Below, piece by piece: positions 30,155 to 37,955 of a stretch of DNA of 64,000 nucleotides; position 1 is the first letter of the stretch, and each line of letters starts with the position of its first letter. The notes beneath the pieces are model-generated. The model made no database searches and had not been told where the DNA came from. It saw nothing but the letters and a program-made list of their open reading frames with translations. This DNA is from Pseudomonas sp. MF4836 (lineage in GTDB: Bacteria; Pseudomonadota; Gammaproteobacteria; Pseudomonadales; Pseudomonadaceae). Both the position numbers and the translations under genes were made by a program. The stretch is from contig NZ_MVOL01000002.1 in the NCBI RefSeq assembly GCF_002018875.1, positions 682,001 through 746,000 on the forward strand. Direction: 5' to 3'.

Positions 30155-30361
30155 ATGATTCTTCAATATCTGATACTCAGAGCACGTCTTTTCTTCGACC
30201 GAACCGAAGGTGCCTCAGCGATCGAATATGCGATTGTGGTAGCGATGGTGGCGGTTGTCGTGGTGGCTTTCGTGACCCCAATGGGCGCACGGGTCCTGGC
30301 CATTTTCAACAACGTTCTGGTCGCCCTGGGAGGTACCGCGGTCACTCGTCCAACCCCATGA
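30155..30361 (+). CDS. flp: Flp type IVb pilin, first copy
   Basis: Pilin of 68 aa. A short leader MILQYLILRARLFFDRTEG ends in Gly, and the mature protein begins ASAIEYAIVVAMVAVVVVAF. Cleavage is expected after the Gly; mature position five is Glu and position six Tyr, the Flp signature. FppA would process it. An AAGGAGAA ribosome binding site precedes the ATG. A near-identical second gene follows 79 bases on. Confidence 0.95.
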   Translation: MILQYLILRARLFFDRTEGASAIEYAIVVAMVAVVVVAFVTPMGARVLAIFNNVLVALGGTAVTRPTP

Positions 30362-30390
30362 CAGCCGCTCGTTGATCTTGATGATGTAAT

Positions 30391-30417
30391 CAGCCGGGAG
30401 CATCGGGTTGCCGGCTG
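30391..30417 (+). terminator. Hairpin between the two flp genes, possible attenuator
   Basis: CAGCCGG (30391-30397) and CCGGCTG (30411-30417) form a 7-bp stem with a 13-base loop between flp and the second pilin gene. No T-run follows. In some flp operons such a stem stabilises or limits the transcript so pilin mRNA is in excess; the role here is inference. Confidence 0.4.
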
Positions 30418-30440
30418 GTTGGTCGCTACGGGGTCTGTCC

Positions 30441-30650
30441 ATGATTCTTGACTATCTTGTACTGCGCATGCGCCTTTGGCTGCTCTGCACCGAAGGCGCC
30501 TCTGCGATTGAGTATGCAATCGTGATCGCCATGGTCGCTGTGGTGGTATTGGTCTTCGTGACCCCTGTGGGCGACCGCGTTGTAGCGATATTCAACAACC
30601 TGCTGGTGGCTCTGCAAGGCACGGCGGTGACACGACCAACGGTGCCTTGA
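30441..30650 (+). CDS. Flp type IVb pilin, second copy
   Basis: Pilin of 69 aa starting MILDYLVLRMRLWLLCTEG, then mature ASAIEYAIVIAMVAVVVL with the same Gly cleavage site and Glu5/Tyr6. It differs from the first copy mainly in the leader, which here has a Cys, and a few mature residues (GDRVVAIFNNLL against GARVLAIFNNVL). The ATG at 30441 is chosen because it matches the first copy's MIL start; an upstream in-frame start lacks support. It may be a second major pilin or a minor one. Confidence 0.9.
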   Translation: MILDYLVLRMRLWLLCTEGASAIEYAIVIAMVAVVVLVFVTPVGDRVVAIFNNLLVALQGTAVTRPTVP

Positions 30651-30706
30651 GGTCGATTGTTGCCTGCGATCAAGGTCTCCCAATATTCAGCGCCAAGGTG
30701 TTGCTC

Positions 30707-31123
30707 ATGACTGCTTCATCGTCTCCACGCCAGCAGCTTCTCCTCGTGGACGACGAGGAGGATGCAGTGCTTGAACTGGCCGAGCTGCTGGAAGGCGAAG
30801 GCTTTTGCTGCTTCACCGCAACCTCGGTAAAACTCGCCCTGGCCCACCTCACGCGCCATCCGGATATCGCATTGGTCATCACCGACCTGCGCATGCCGGA
30901 GGAAAGCGGCCTGTCGTTGATCAGGCGCCTGCGCGAGCACACCTCGCGCCAGCACCTGCCGGTGATTGTCACATCCGGGCACGCCGACATGGATGATGTC
31001 AGCGATCTGTTACGACTCCAGGTACTGGATCTGTTTCGCAAACCCATCTATCACGTGCGCCTGCTGGAAACCCTCGACAACTTGTTTCCTCAGCCTAAGT
31101 TGCACTTGGTGGGGCCTCACTAG
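30707..31123 (+). CDS. Single-domain response regulator of the flp operon
   Basis: Receiver-only protein of 138 aa. It has the acidic pocket LLVDDEED, phospho-acceptor Asp in LVITDLRMP and conserved Lys in FRKPIY, so it should be phosphorylated. No output domain is present; the C-terminus is short and ends FPQPKLHLVGPH. I start at the ATG at 30707, with AAGG a few bases before it. It is 56 bases downstream of the second pilin on the same strand and ends with a strong terminator, so it likely belongs to the flp unit. No partner kinase is adjacent other than PprA. Confidence 0.85.
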   Translation: MTASSSPRQQLLLVDDEEDAVLELAELLEGEGFCCFTATSVKLALAHLTRHPDIALVITDLRMPEESGLSLIRRLREHTSRQHLPVIVTSGHADMDDVSDLLRLQVLDLFRKPIYHVRLLETLDNLFPQPKLHLVGPH

Positions 31124-31264
31124 ATGCAGGTGATCCAATGGCTGGGTGTCGGCTAGTTGAGGACGTGCGGAAAAGTTTGTAAGCCTGTCGATACTTTCAA
31201 GTAGCAACAGGCTACTCAGGTTTCTGGGAAAACCGTCTGCAACATATGAATGAATAACAACAAG

Positions 31265-31291
31265 ACAACCCGCTTGGCGCGGGTTGTTTTT
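31265..31291 (+). terminator. Rho-independent terminator of the flp unit
   Basis: ACAACCCGC (31265-31273) pairs exactly with GCGGGTTGT (31279-31287) across a five-base loop, followed by TTTTT. It is about 140 bases after the response-regulator stop and ends before the tpsB stop codon on the other strand. Confidence 0.88.
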
Positions 31292-31305
31292 GTGGGGGTG
31301 TTCAA

Positions 31306-32973
31306 CTAAAGCTGGTAACTGAAGCTCAAGGTGTAGCGCGGGCGCCGGTTGTAAGTGTCCAGGGCTTCATCGGACATCGGCTTGGCGACCTCAAGGGCGA
31401 TGTTGTAGTACTTGGCGTCACCGAAGCGCAGGCCTGCCGCGGCCGAAGACATATCGCTGCCCTTGATCTGCAGTTCGTTGAACCAGGTCTTCGCCCGGTC
31501 CAGCACCACGTAGGGTTGCAGCACCCTGACCCAGGCGCCTTCGCGATAGAAGCTGTAGTTCACTTCATAGGCCACGCCCCAACCCTTGTCGCCCAGGCCC
31601 TGGTCGTCCGGGTAGCCACGGCCGAAGTTCTGCCCGCCGAAAGTCGCGCGTTCGCTGTCTGGCACGGTGTCGTCGGTCCAGTACAGCGCGGCCGACATCA
31701 CCCCCTGCCAATTGTCGAGAAACTTGTCACTCTGCACCCCGGCCAGGCGCAGCCGGAAGAAGTCCAGGTCCAGCTTGTTGTCGGTCTTGGCCCCCATGCC
31801 ATCGATGCCCTGGTACATCCCGGCGCTGAGGATGCGCAGTTGGCGCGGGTCGGATTTGCTCCAGTCGCCTTCAAAGGCCACGGCGCGGGTGTTGGTTTTT
31901 TCATCCAGGGTCAGCGATGTGCCGTTTACCTTGTAGCGGGTCTTGTCGTTGATCGCATACAAGCGTGCGCCGGCGCTGAGCATTTCGTTGGGCGAGGCAA
32001 TGAAGGGGTGGGTGAGGCCGATGGAAAAACGATCGTTCTCGCGGTGCGGGTCCAGCTCCAGGCCGTTGCCCAATTGCAGGCTGGCGCGTGGGTCAGCACG
32101 GTAGCGGGTGCCGTAGAGCACCAGTTGGGTGCCTTCGGCGTTGATGAACTGGTTGTAGTCCACGCGGTAGTACTTTTCGTGGTCCTTGCCTGGCGGAAAC
32201 AGCCCGCTGATGCCCAGTTGTTCGCCCATGGAAGTCTGCGAGTTGCTGCTCACTCCCAGCAACGCCTGCAGGCCGTTGCGGTTGTCCTCGGTGGTGCCCA
32301 GGGTGCTGGTGAACGGTTTGCGGCTGGCCTGGGCAATCAGGTAAGTCGCGCCATCGGTGGTGCCGGGAGGCGGAACCTGTGCTTGCAAGGTCACCCCTGG
32401 CACCCGGCTCATCAGGGTGGTGTAGCGCTCGAAGGTCTTGCGCGTCAGTGGCCGTTCGGCCTTGAGCTTGGCCACCAGTTTGTCCAGGTAGGCCGAGACC
32501 GGGCCGATATCGCCCTGCAACTGGTAGTCCTTGATATAGCCCTCCACCAGTACCACGCGTACCAGGCCCTGGTCGAAATTCTGCTGGGGCAGGAAGGCGT
32601 AGGACAGCAGGTAACCGTCCTGCTGGTAGCGGCGAGTGATATTGCGCGTGGCCTCGATCAGCGCGCCAAGGTTGCTTTCGTGCCCGATCAGCGGTTGGTA
32701 GATCGCCGCCAGTTCTTCGAGGGGGTAGACGGTGCCGCCTTCGATCTGCAGCTTGCGGATGGTGACCTTGGTCCCCGTCATCAGGGGCTGTCCCTGAGCG
32801 GCACTCGGCTCCGGCAACTGCAATTGCGGGGTGGCCGGGCGATAGGCATCGGCCGGCAGGTTGGGCTGGGGCAGATTGCGGATGGTGTCGTTGCCATTGA
32901 GAAAACGCGGGAGGGAGTCAGCGTGAACGTAAGAGCAAAAGCCCAGTAACAGCAAGGAAGCCAAAGCGCGCAT
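31306..32973 (-). CDS. TpsB-type outer-membrane transporter (ShlB/FhaC family)
   Basis: Two-partner-secretion transporter of about 555 aa. A signal peptide MRALASLLLLGFCSYVHA is followed by a POTRA region (VTIRKLQIEGGTVYP ... VRVVLVEGYIKDYQL, about residues 75-165) and a C-terminal beta-barrel. The barrel has the family's RGY motif (FGRGYPDD) and ends YTLSFSYQL. TpsB proteins translocate a large TpsA adhesin or enzyme. No TpsA gene lies in this window: the upstream neighbour has no TPS domain. I start at the ATG of MRAL, with GGAG six bases upstream. Confidence 0.85.
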   Translation of the reverse strand: MRALASLLLLGFCSYVHADSLPRFLNGNDTIRNLPQPNLPADAYRPATPQLQLPEPSAAQGQPLMTGTKVTIRKLQIEGGTVYPLEELAAIYQPLIGHESNLGALIEATRNITRRYQQDGYLLSYAFLPQQNFDQGLVRVVLVEGYIKDYQLQGDIGPVSAYLDKLVAKLKAERPLTRKTFERYTTLMSRVPGVTLQAQVPPPGTTDGATYLIAQASRKPFTSTLGTTEDNRNGLQALLGVSSNSQTSMGEQLGISGLFPPGKDHEKYYRVDYNQFINAEGTQLVLYGTRYRADPRASLQLGNGLELDPHRENDRFSIGLTHPFIASPNEMLSAGARLYAINDKTRYKVNGTSLTLDEKTNTRAVAFEGDWSKSDPRQLRILSAGMYQGIDGMGAKTDNKLDLDFFRLRLAGVQSDKFLDNWQGVMSAALYWTDDTVPDSERATFGGQNFGRGYPDDQGLGDKGWGVAYEVNYSFYREGAWVRVLQPYVVLDRAKTWFNELQIKGSDMSSAAAGLRFGDAKYYNIALEVAKPMSDEALDTYNRRPRYTLSFSYQL

Positions 32974-33073
32974 AGGACACTCCATGGTCAAACCGCAGCA
33001 TCGCGAAAAATCTTCAGTCGAGTCGTCCGTCAGGATCTTGGTCGAGATGGGAAACGCAAAACTGTCCTGCTCC

Positions 33074-33112
33074 AAAAAGAAAAAGACGAGAGACTCATCT
33101 GAATCTCTCGTC
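33074..33112 (-). terminator. Rho-independent terminator after the lipoprotein gene
   Basis: Read on the minus strand, GACGAGAGA and TCTCTCGTC form a perfect 9-bp stem (outer bases 33085-33112), followed by TTTTTCTTTTT. It stands between the repeat lipoprotein gene and the TpsB gene, so the two are separate transcription units unless read-through occurs. Confidence 0.88.
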
Positions 33113-33164
33113 CCAACCAAGCGTAGGCGCTGTAGGTAAGGCCGTCGAATCGGCCAGGTGCAAT

Positions 33165-34685
33165 TTATTTTTTGCCGCCGCCCAGTGCGCCGGTCAAGCC
33201 ACCCAATACGCCACCCAGGCCACCGCTGACGCCGACCCCGGCTCCCGCACCGACACTGGCGCTGCCACCCAGGCTACCGGTCAAGCCACCCAGACCACCC
33301 AGACCGGCACCGCCTGTGCCGCCGTTGACCAGGCCACCGACCGAGGCCACGGCACCGCCCAGGCTGGTGACGGTTTGGCCCAGGGCACCGGCCACTGGAT
33401 TGCCGTTGCCGGCGCTGAGGGTGGTGCCGACGCCGCTGACTGCGCCGCCCACTTGGCCCAGCAGGCCGCTGACCGGGCCGCCGAGGCCGGTGGCTGCACC
33501 GACTTGTTGAGTCAGGCCGGTGACGCTGCTGGTGACCGGGTTGAGCGCCGAGCCGAAGTTGCCGCCGACACTGGCCAGAGGAGCACTGACCACCAGGTTC
33601 GGGCTGCCGCTGCCGCCGAGGGCGCCACCGACCGAAGCGATCAGGCCGCCGATCGAGGCACCGGCCACGCCGCCAGCGCTGACCACGCCATTGTTGCTGC
33701 CGGCGTTCAGGCCATTGCTCAGATTGGCCACTGCGCCGCCCACGGTTTCCAGCAGGCCGTTGTTGTTGCCGGTGCCTCCAGTACCTGTGCCAGTGCCGTT
33801 GGGGCTGACATAGCCGCCGACTTTGCCGACCGCGGTGCCGACGTTGCTCAGGGCGCCACCGAGGGTATCGGTGAGCGGGTTGCCATCGCCGGCATCGGTG
33901 ACCTTATCGCCGACACCGTCCACAGCCTGGGCGACCCCGTTGAGTACCCCTTTGACCGGAGCGCCGAGACCGGTTGCGCTGCCGACTTTGCCGGTCAGGC
34001 CTTCAGCCAGGGTGACCACGGGCACCAGGACATTGTTGCCAACGCCATCGGTCAAGTTGCCGACCGGGCCGCTGCTGGTAACGGTATTCAGGGTGTTGCC
34101 GAGCATGGTCACCCTGTCCCCTACGCCGTCCAGGACCGGAGCGACTTTGGTGACGATGCCACCTACCACGGGAACGCTTTGGGTCGTGGTGGCGAGTTTG
34201 CCGCTGAGGTCGGAAACACCGTTACCGACATCGCTCACTACATTGCCCACCACGGCTGTGGTTTTGCTCACGGCTTTAGGGTCGGTACCCAGTTTGCCGA
34301 GGCCGTTGGTCAAGCTCGAACCCACGGTGTCGACCACATTGCCGGTGGTATTGACAGCGCTCTGGACCACGCCGCCGACCACTGGAACCGCGGCCAGGGA
34401 GTCGCCCAGGTCGCTGACGCCATTGCCTACGCCGCTGACGGTGCTACCAACGGTGGACACCAGGCTGCTGGTGACCAGTGGGGTGGTAGTGCCACCGCCT
34501 GTGCCACCGCCTGTACCTCCACCGGTGCCACCGCCAGTGCCGCCGCCGGTACCGGTGGTGCTGTCAGGGGTGGAGCTGCTGGAACTGCTTTTGTGGCCGC
34601 CACCGCCGCTGCTGCAGCCTGCCAGGCTGAGAGAGAGGATAAGGGCTACTGCTGTGCTTGCTTTCAACCAAACTTGAGTGTTCAT
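33165..34685 (-). CDS. Low-complexity repetitive surface lipoprotein
   Basis: Protein of 506 aa. The signal peptide MNTQVWLKASTAVALILSLS leads to lipobox LAGC with acceptor C24. A Ser run and a (TGGG) tract repeated about five times (residues 46-65) form a linker. The rest is Gly/Val/Leu/Asn-rich with recurring units such as VGNGVSDLG, DGVGDKVTDAG, PVVGG and ATGLGxPVxGVL, and it ends GGLTGALGGGKK. It contains no cysteine beyond C24. Such proteins are annotated in pseudomonads as collagen-like, but GXY triplets are not the rule here. Surface exposure and adhesion are inference. AAGGAA precedes the ATG at 34685. Confidence 0.82.
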   Translation of the reverse strand: MNTQVWLKASTAVALILSLSLAGCSSGGGGHKSSSSSSTPDSTTGTGGGTGGGTGGGTGGGTGGGTTTPLVTSSLVSTVGSTVSGVGNGVSDLGDSLAAVPVVGGVVQSAVNTTGNVVDTVGSSLTNGLGKLGTDPKAVSKTTAVVGNVVSDVGNGVSDLSGKLATTTQSVPVVGGIVTKVAPVLDGVGDRVTMLGNTLNTVTSSGPVGNLTDGVGNNVLVPVVTLAEGLTGKVGSATGLGAPVKGVLNGVAQAVDGVGDKVTDAGDGNPLTDTLGGALSNVGTAVGKVGGYVSPNGTGTGTGGTGNNNGLLETVGGAVANLSNGLNAGSNNGVVSAGGVAGASIGGLIASVGGALGGSGSPNLVVSAPLASVGGNFGSALNPVTSSVTGLTQQVGAATGLGGPVSGLLGQVGGAVSGVGTTLSAGNGNPVAGALGQTVTSLGGAVASVGGLVNGGTGGAGLGGLGGLTGSLGGSASVGAGAGVGVSGGLGGVLGGLTGALGGGKK

Positions 34686-35102
34686 GAGAGAAATTCCTTG
34701 CACCTGTACAACGTTCGTTGTTTTCGATAGCTCTCCAGTTCTGTCGCTGGGGATGCCTTCGTCCGTTGTCTACATAAAAGGCTCAGGTGCTGTTTCCCAC
34801 CATTCTCAACTTGGTATTAACAACTTATATATTCGCTCTCAGGCCTCGCGTAGTGACTAATACCAAGGGTAGGGGTGACGGTATTGTGTTGCGATAAAAG
34901 TCTTATAAATCAAAGGCTGTCAGTTTTCTGCCGGCGGGTGTGGGGCGGCTTAAAACTTAAGTTATATATATACAATTAATCATTGGATTCAGCGCTCAAG
35001 GCGCTGGGTGAGGGGGGTTAAAGTGTTGGCCCGTTACACCCATCTTTATCGCCGGGCGGATTAACCTATACTGCGCAGCCAAAAATCCTGCCGGAGTTCC
35101 CT
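34686..35102. promoter_or_regulatory. AT-rich control region upstream of the repeat lipoprotein
   Basis: These 417 bases hold no credible gene. Two features stand out. CTTGGTATTA (34810-34819) has an exact inverted copy TAATACCAAG (34858-34867). A tract at 34951-34980 contains the palindrome AACTTAAGTT (34954-34963) joined to TATATATATA. In this GC-rich genome such a TpA-rich tract suggests a binding region for an MvaT-type silencer. The DMT gene's promoter must also lie here. Confidence 0.5.
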
Positions 35103-35552
35103 ATGCCCGCCCCAGTCTGGTGGCTGTTGTGCCTGCCTTTTATTGCCGGCGCCTTTTTGCCCCTGCAAGCCGGAATCAATGGCCAGTTGGCCAAACAGGT
35201 CAGCAGTGTGCTGGCCGCCGCCCTGATTTCCTTTTTTGTCGGGACCCTGGCCCTATTGGTGCTGGTGATGATGCAGCGTGAAGTGCCGAGCCTGGGGGCG
35301 CTCAAGGGCCTGACCTGGTGGCACTGGTGCGGTGGCCTGCTGGGGGCTTTTTTCATCACCACGGCGGCCTTCGCCGGCCCGCGGATCGGCGCCATGCTGT
35401 TTATGTCCCTGGTCCTGGCGGGCCAGCTGGGCATGGCGATGGCTCTGGACCACTTCGGCTGGGCCGGTTTTCGCGAGGCGCCGATCAGTGTCGGCAAGGC
35501 CGCCGGGCTGGTGTTGATCCTGGCGGGGGTGTTCCTGATTCGTCGCGGTTGA
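35103..35552 (+). CDS. DMT-family transporter, DUF606/YdcZ type
   Basis: Membrane protein of 149 aa with five hydrophobic segments, the half-size EamA/DUF606 architecture. The motifs GINGQLAKQVSSVLAAALIS near the N-terminus and AGLVLILAGVFLIRRG at the C-terminus are typical of the YdcZ group, which often pairs with a second half. No partner half is adjacent. Substrate unknown. It converges on the MaoC gene with eight bases between. Confidence 0.85.
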   Translation: MPAPVWWLLCLPFIAGAFLPLQAGINGQLAKQVSSVLAAALISFFVGTLALLVLVMMQREVPSLGALKGLTWWHWCGGLLGAFFITTAAFAGPRIGAMLFMSLVLAGQLGMAMALDHFGWAGFREAPISVGKAAGLVLILAGVFLIRRG

Positions 35553-35560
35553 GAAGCCCC

Positions 35561-36421
35561 TCAGGCAATCGGGCGCCAGGTGCCCAGCATGTGCTGCAAC
35601 TCGCCTGCACCGACCAGTTGCAGATCGCCGCTTGAGCCCGGCGCGCTGCTCAGGAGCGTGACCTCGCTGGGCAGGCGCACCGGTTTCCTGAACTCCACGG
35701 CAATCTCGATGTTCGCCGCCGGCAGATGCTCCGCCAGCGCGGCCAGGGTACGTGCCTTGTTCCACAGGCCATGGGCGATCGCCTGGGGGAAGCCGAACAG
35801 TTTGGCGCTCGCAGCACTGAGGTGGATCGGGTTGTAGTCCCCGGACACCTTGGCATAGCGCCGACCGATGTCCGCCGGGGCTGGCCAGCGCGTCAACTCT
35901 TCAAGGGCGGCGGATGCCTGCAGGCTATCGGCCGCCGGCGTACCGGGCAGCTCCACACCTTTGCACAGCATCCGACTCTCGGCTTCCCACAATGGACCAA
36001 GCTGGTCGTCGACCTGGGTGATGACATCGAACACCGCACCCTTGGCATGGGCTTGCAGATTGCGCACCCGCACCCCGACCTGCAGCCGGCCAACACCCCC
36101 CAAGGGGCGGATGACACGGATCCGGTTGGCCAGGTGAATCAGCCCCAGCAACGGGAACGGAAAGTCCTTGGCGGTCAGCAATTGCATCTGCAGGGCGAAC
36201 GCCAGCACGTGTGGATAAGTGGGCGGCAGCAGGCCGTTCTCGGCAAAGCCGCAGACCTTGCGATAGGCCGCAAGGTTGCTGGGCTCGACATCCAGCCACA
36301 ACCGCAGGCCGGATTCGGGGAGCTCGGTGCCGGTGATCTTGCGGCGCAGGGCGGCCCGCAGGTACAGCTCGGGCAGCTTGGGTGGGGCGTCGAGTTGGTG
36401 CCAATGCTCAGCCATGGTCAT
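35561..36421 (-). CDS. MaoC-like acyl dehydratase
   Basis: Protein of 286 aa with a double hot-dog architecture. The C-terminal hydratase motif RYAKVSGDYNPIHLS contains the catalytic Asp and His (D-x4-H), followed by AIAHGLWN. Such enzymes hydrate trans-2-enoyl-thioesters to (R)-3-hydroxyacyl-thioesters. The start overlaps the stop of the FabG-type gene by four bases, so reductase and hydratase are translationally coupled and may act on the same intermediate. Confidence 0.85.
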   Translation of the reverse strand: MTMAEHWHQLDAPPKLPELYLRAALRRKITGTELPESGLRLWLDVEPSNLAAYRKVCGFAENGLLPPTYPHVLAFALQMQLLTAKDFPFPLLGLIHLANRIRVIRPLGGVGRLQVGVRVRNLQAHAKGAVFDVITQVDDQLGPLWEAESRMLCKGVELPGTPAADSLQASAALEELTRWPAPADIGRRYAKVSGDYNPIHLSAASAKLFGFPQAIAHGLWNKARTLAALAEHLPAANIEIAVEFRKPVRLPSEVTLLSSAPGSSGDLQLVGAGELQHMLGTWRPIA

Positions 36422-37770
36422 GCTCCCAATACGCTTTGCCCGCAGACGCGCAGGGCTTGTCCGGTGACCGCGCCGCTGCCGGGCTGGGCCAGCCAGGCCA
36501 CGGCTTCAGCGACGTCCTGCGGCAGGCCGCCCTGGCCCAGGGAGCTCATGCGGCGCCCGGCTTCGCGCAGGGCGAAGGGAATATGTGCAGTCATCTGGGT
36601 TTCGATAAACCCCGGTGCCACCGCGTTGATACTGATGGCGCGTTGCTGCAACAGCGGCGCCCAGGCCTGGGCCAGGCCGATCAGACCGGCCTTGCTCGCG
36701 GCGTAGTTGGTCTGCCCGCGATTGCCGGCGATGCCGCTGATGGAGGCCAGCAGAATCACCCGGCCCTCGTCATGCAGTGTTCCGCTGTCGAGCAGGGCCT
36801 GGGTCAGGACCTGCGGCGCATTGAGGTTGACCGCCAGCACCGCATCCCAGAATTCGGGCGTCATGTTGGCCAGGGTCTTGTCGCGGGTGATGCCGGCATT
36901 GTGCACCACGATGTCGATGCCATCGGGCAACTGTTCGATCAATTGCTCGGCAGCGTCGGCGGCACAGATGTCCAGGGTAATGCTGCGCCCGCCCAGGCGT
37001 GCGGCCAGGGCTTCAAGATCGGCCTTGGCCGGGGGCACGTCCAGCAGGACCACGTCGGCGCCATCCCGGGCCAGGGTTTCGGCAATCGAGGCGCCAATGC
37101 CCCGGGCGGCCCCGGTGACCAGGGCCTTGCGCCCGGCAAGGGGGCGACTCCAATCCTGCACCTGGGCCGCGCAGGCCTGCAGGCGCACGACCTGGCCGGA
37201 GACGAACGCGCTCTTGGGCGACAGGAAAAACCGCAGCGCCCCTTCCAGCTGTTCTTCGGCACCGGCCCCCACGTACAACAACTGCAGGGTGCCGCCATCG
37301 CGCAGCTCCTTGGCCAGGGAACGGCTGAAGCCTTCCAGTGCTCGCTGGGCGCTGGCGGCAAAGGGCTGGTCGAGGGTTTCCGGGGCGCGGCCGAGAATCA
37401 CCAGATGGGGGCTGTGATCGAGGTTTTTCATCAGCGGCTGGAAGAACTCGCGCAACTGTTTGAGCTGGTCGGTGTGCACCAGGTCACTGGCATCGAACAC
37501 CACCGCCTTGAGCTTGGGCCCGTGGCCGGGAATCCATGGGGTGCCCAGGCTGGGGTCGTTGCCGTAGTGATAGGTGGCATCGGTCAGGCGCTTGGCTAAC
37601 TCGCCCACCTGCTGCGCCAGTGGCCCGCCGCCGATCAGCAGGGCGCCGTCGATGGGCCGCAGGCGACCGGCCTGCCAGCGCTCCAGACGTACCGGTGACG
37701 GCAGGCCAATGGCCGAGACCAGACGATGGCCGAAGGCCGAATTGGCGAAGTCGATATAACGGTCAGACAT
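36418..37770 (-). CDS. Long two-domain 3-oxoacyl-thioester reductase (FabG4 type)
   Basis: SDR of 450 aa, nearly twice the usual FabG. Residues 1-210 form a flavodoxin-like domain without a catalytic set. Residues 211-450 are a complete SDR: TGAARGIG (219-226), HNAG (290-293), catalytic S343, Y356 and K360. This matches the high-molecular-weight FabG4 class known from mycobacteria, which reduces 3-oxoacyl-CoA with NADH. It is coupled to the MaoC gene and divergent from a thiolase, so the three make a four-carbon-or-longer acyl-CoA interconversion module. Confidence 0.86.
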   Translation of the reverse strand: MSDRYIDFANSAFGHRLVSAIGLPSPVRLERWQAGRLRPIDGALLIGGGPLAQQVGELAKRLTDATYHYGNDPSLGTPWIPGHGPKLKAVVFDASDLVHTDQLKQLREFFQPLMKNLDHSPHLVILGRAPETLDQPFAASAQRALEGFSRSLAKELRDGGTLQLLYVGAGAEEQLEGALRFFLSPKSAFVSGQVVRLQACAAQVQDWSRPLAGRKALVTGAARGIGASIAETLARDGADVVLLDVPPAKADLEALAARLGGRSITLDICAADAAEQLIEQLPDGIDIVVHNAGITRDKTLANMTPEFWDAVLAVNLNAPQVLTQALLDSGTLHDEGRVILLASISGIAGNRGQTNYAASKAGLIGLAQAWAPLLQQRAISINAVAPGFIETQMTAHIPFALREAGRRMSSLGQGGLPQDVAEAVAWLAQPGSGAVTGQALRVCGQSVLGA

Positions 37771-37955
37771 GGAATGCTCTCCGATTCAGGCTGTCTGAAA
37801 ACTACTGCGTGCTGAACGCGTTCGGCGCCCGGTCCACTCTCAGCCTGGTTGCTGGGGGGTTAAGACTGTGGACCACCTCGGGCCTTCAGTCGTTCGATCC
37901 ACGAGATACAACCTACGCTTGTGGGTTGTCGCACTCACAGAATAGGGAGCTTTCC

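Noticed and set aside
34490..34560. Regular GCCACCGCC-type repeats resembling a small tandem array or CRISPR
   Set aside because: They encode the TGGG units of the lipoprotein in frame and have no spacer-repeat architecture.
33165..34685. The repeat lipoprotein as a TpsA substrate of the adjacent TpsB
   Set aside because: It has a lipobox instead of an extended TPS signal, no TPS domain with the usual NxxG/NPNG motifs, and a terminator lies between the genes. It is kept only as a speculative non-canonical client.
33375..34730. Plus-strand frame of 451 codons rich in Ala, Asp and His opposite the repeat lipoprotein
   Set aside because: It begins and ends without a ribosome binding site or signal. 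The minus-strand frame has a clean lipobox and start.
34678..34860. A 60-codon plus-strand frame in the AT-rich gap
   Set aside because: It overlaps the lipoprotein start, lacks a ribosome binding site and has codon use unlike its neighbours.
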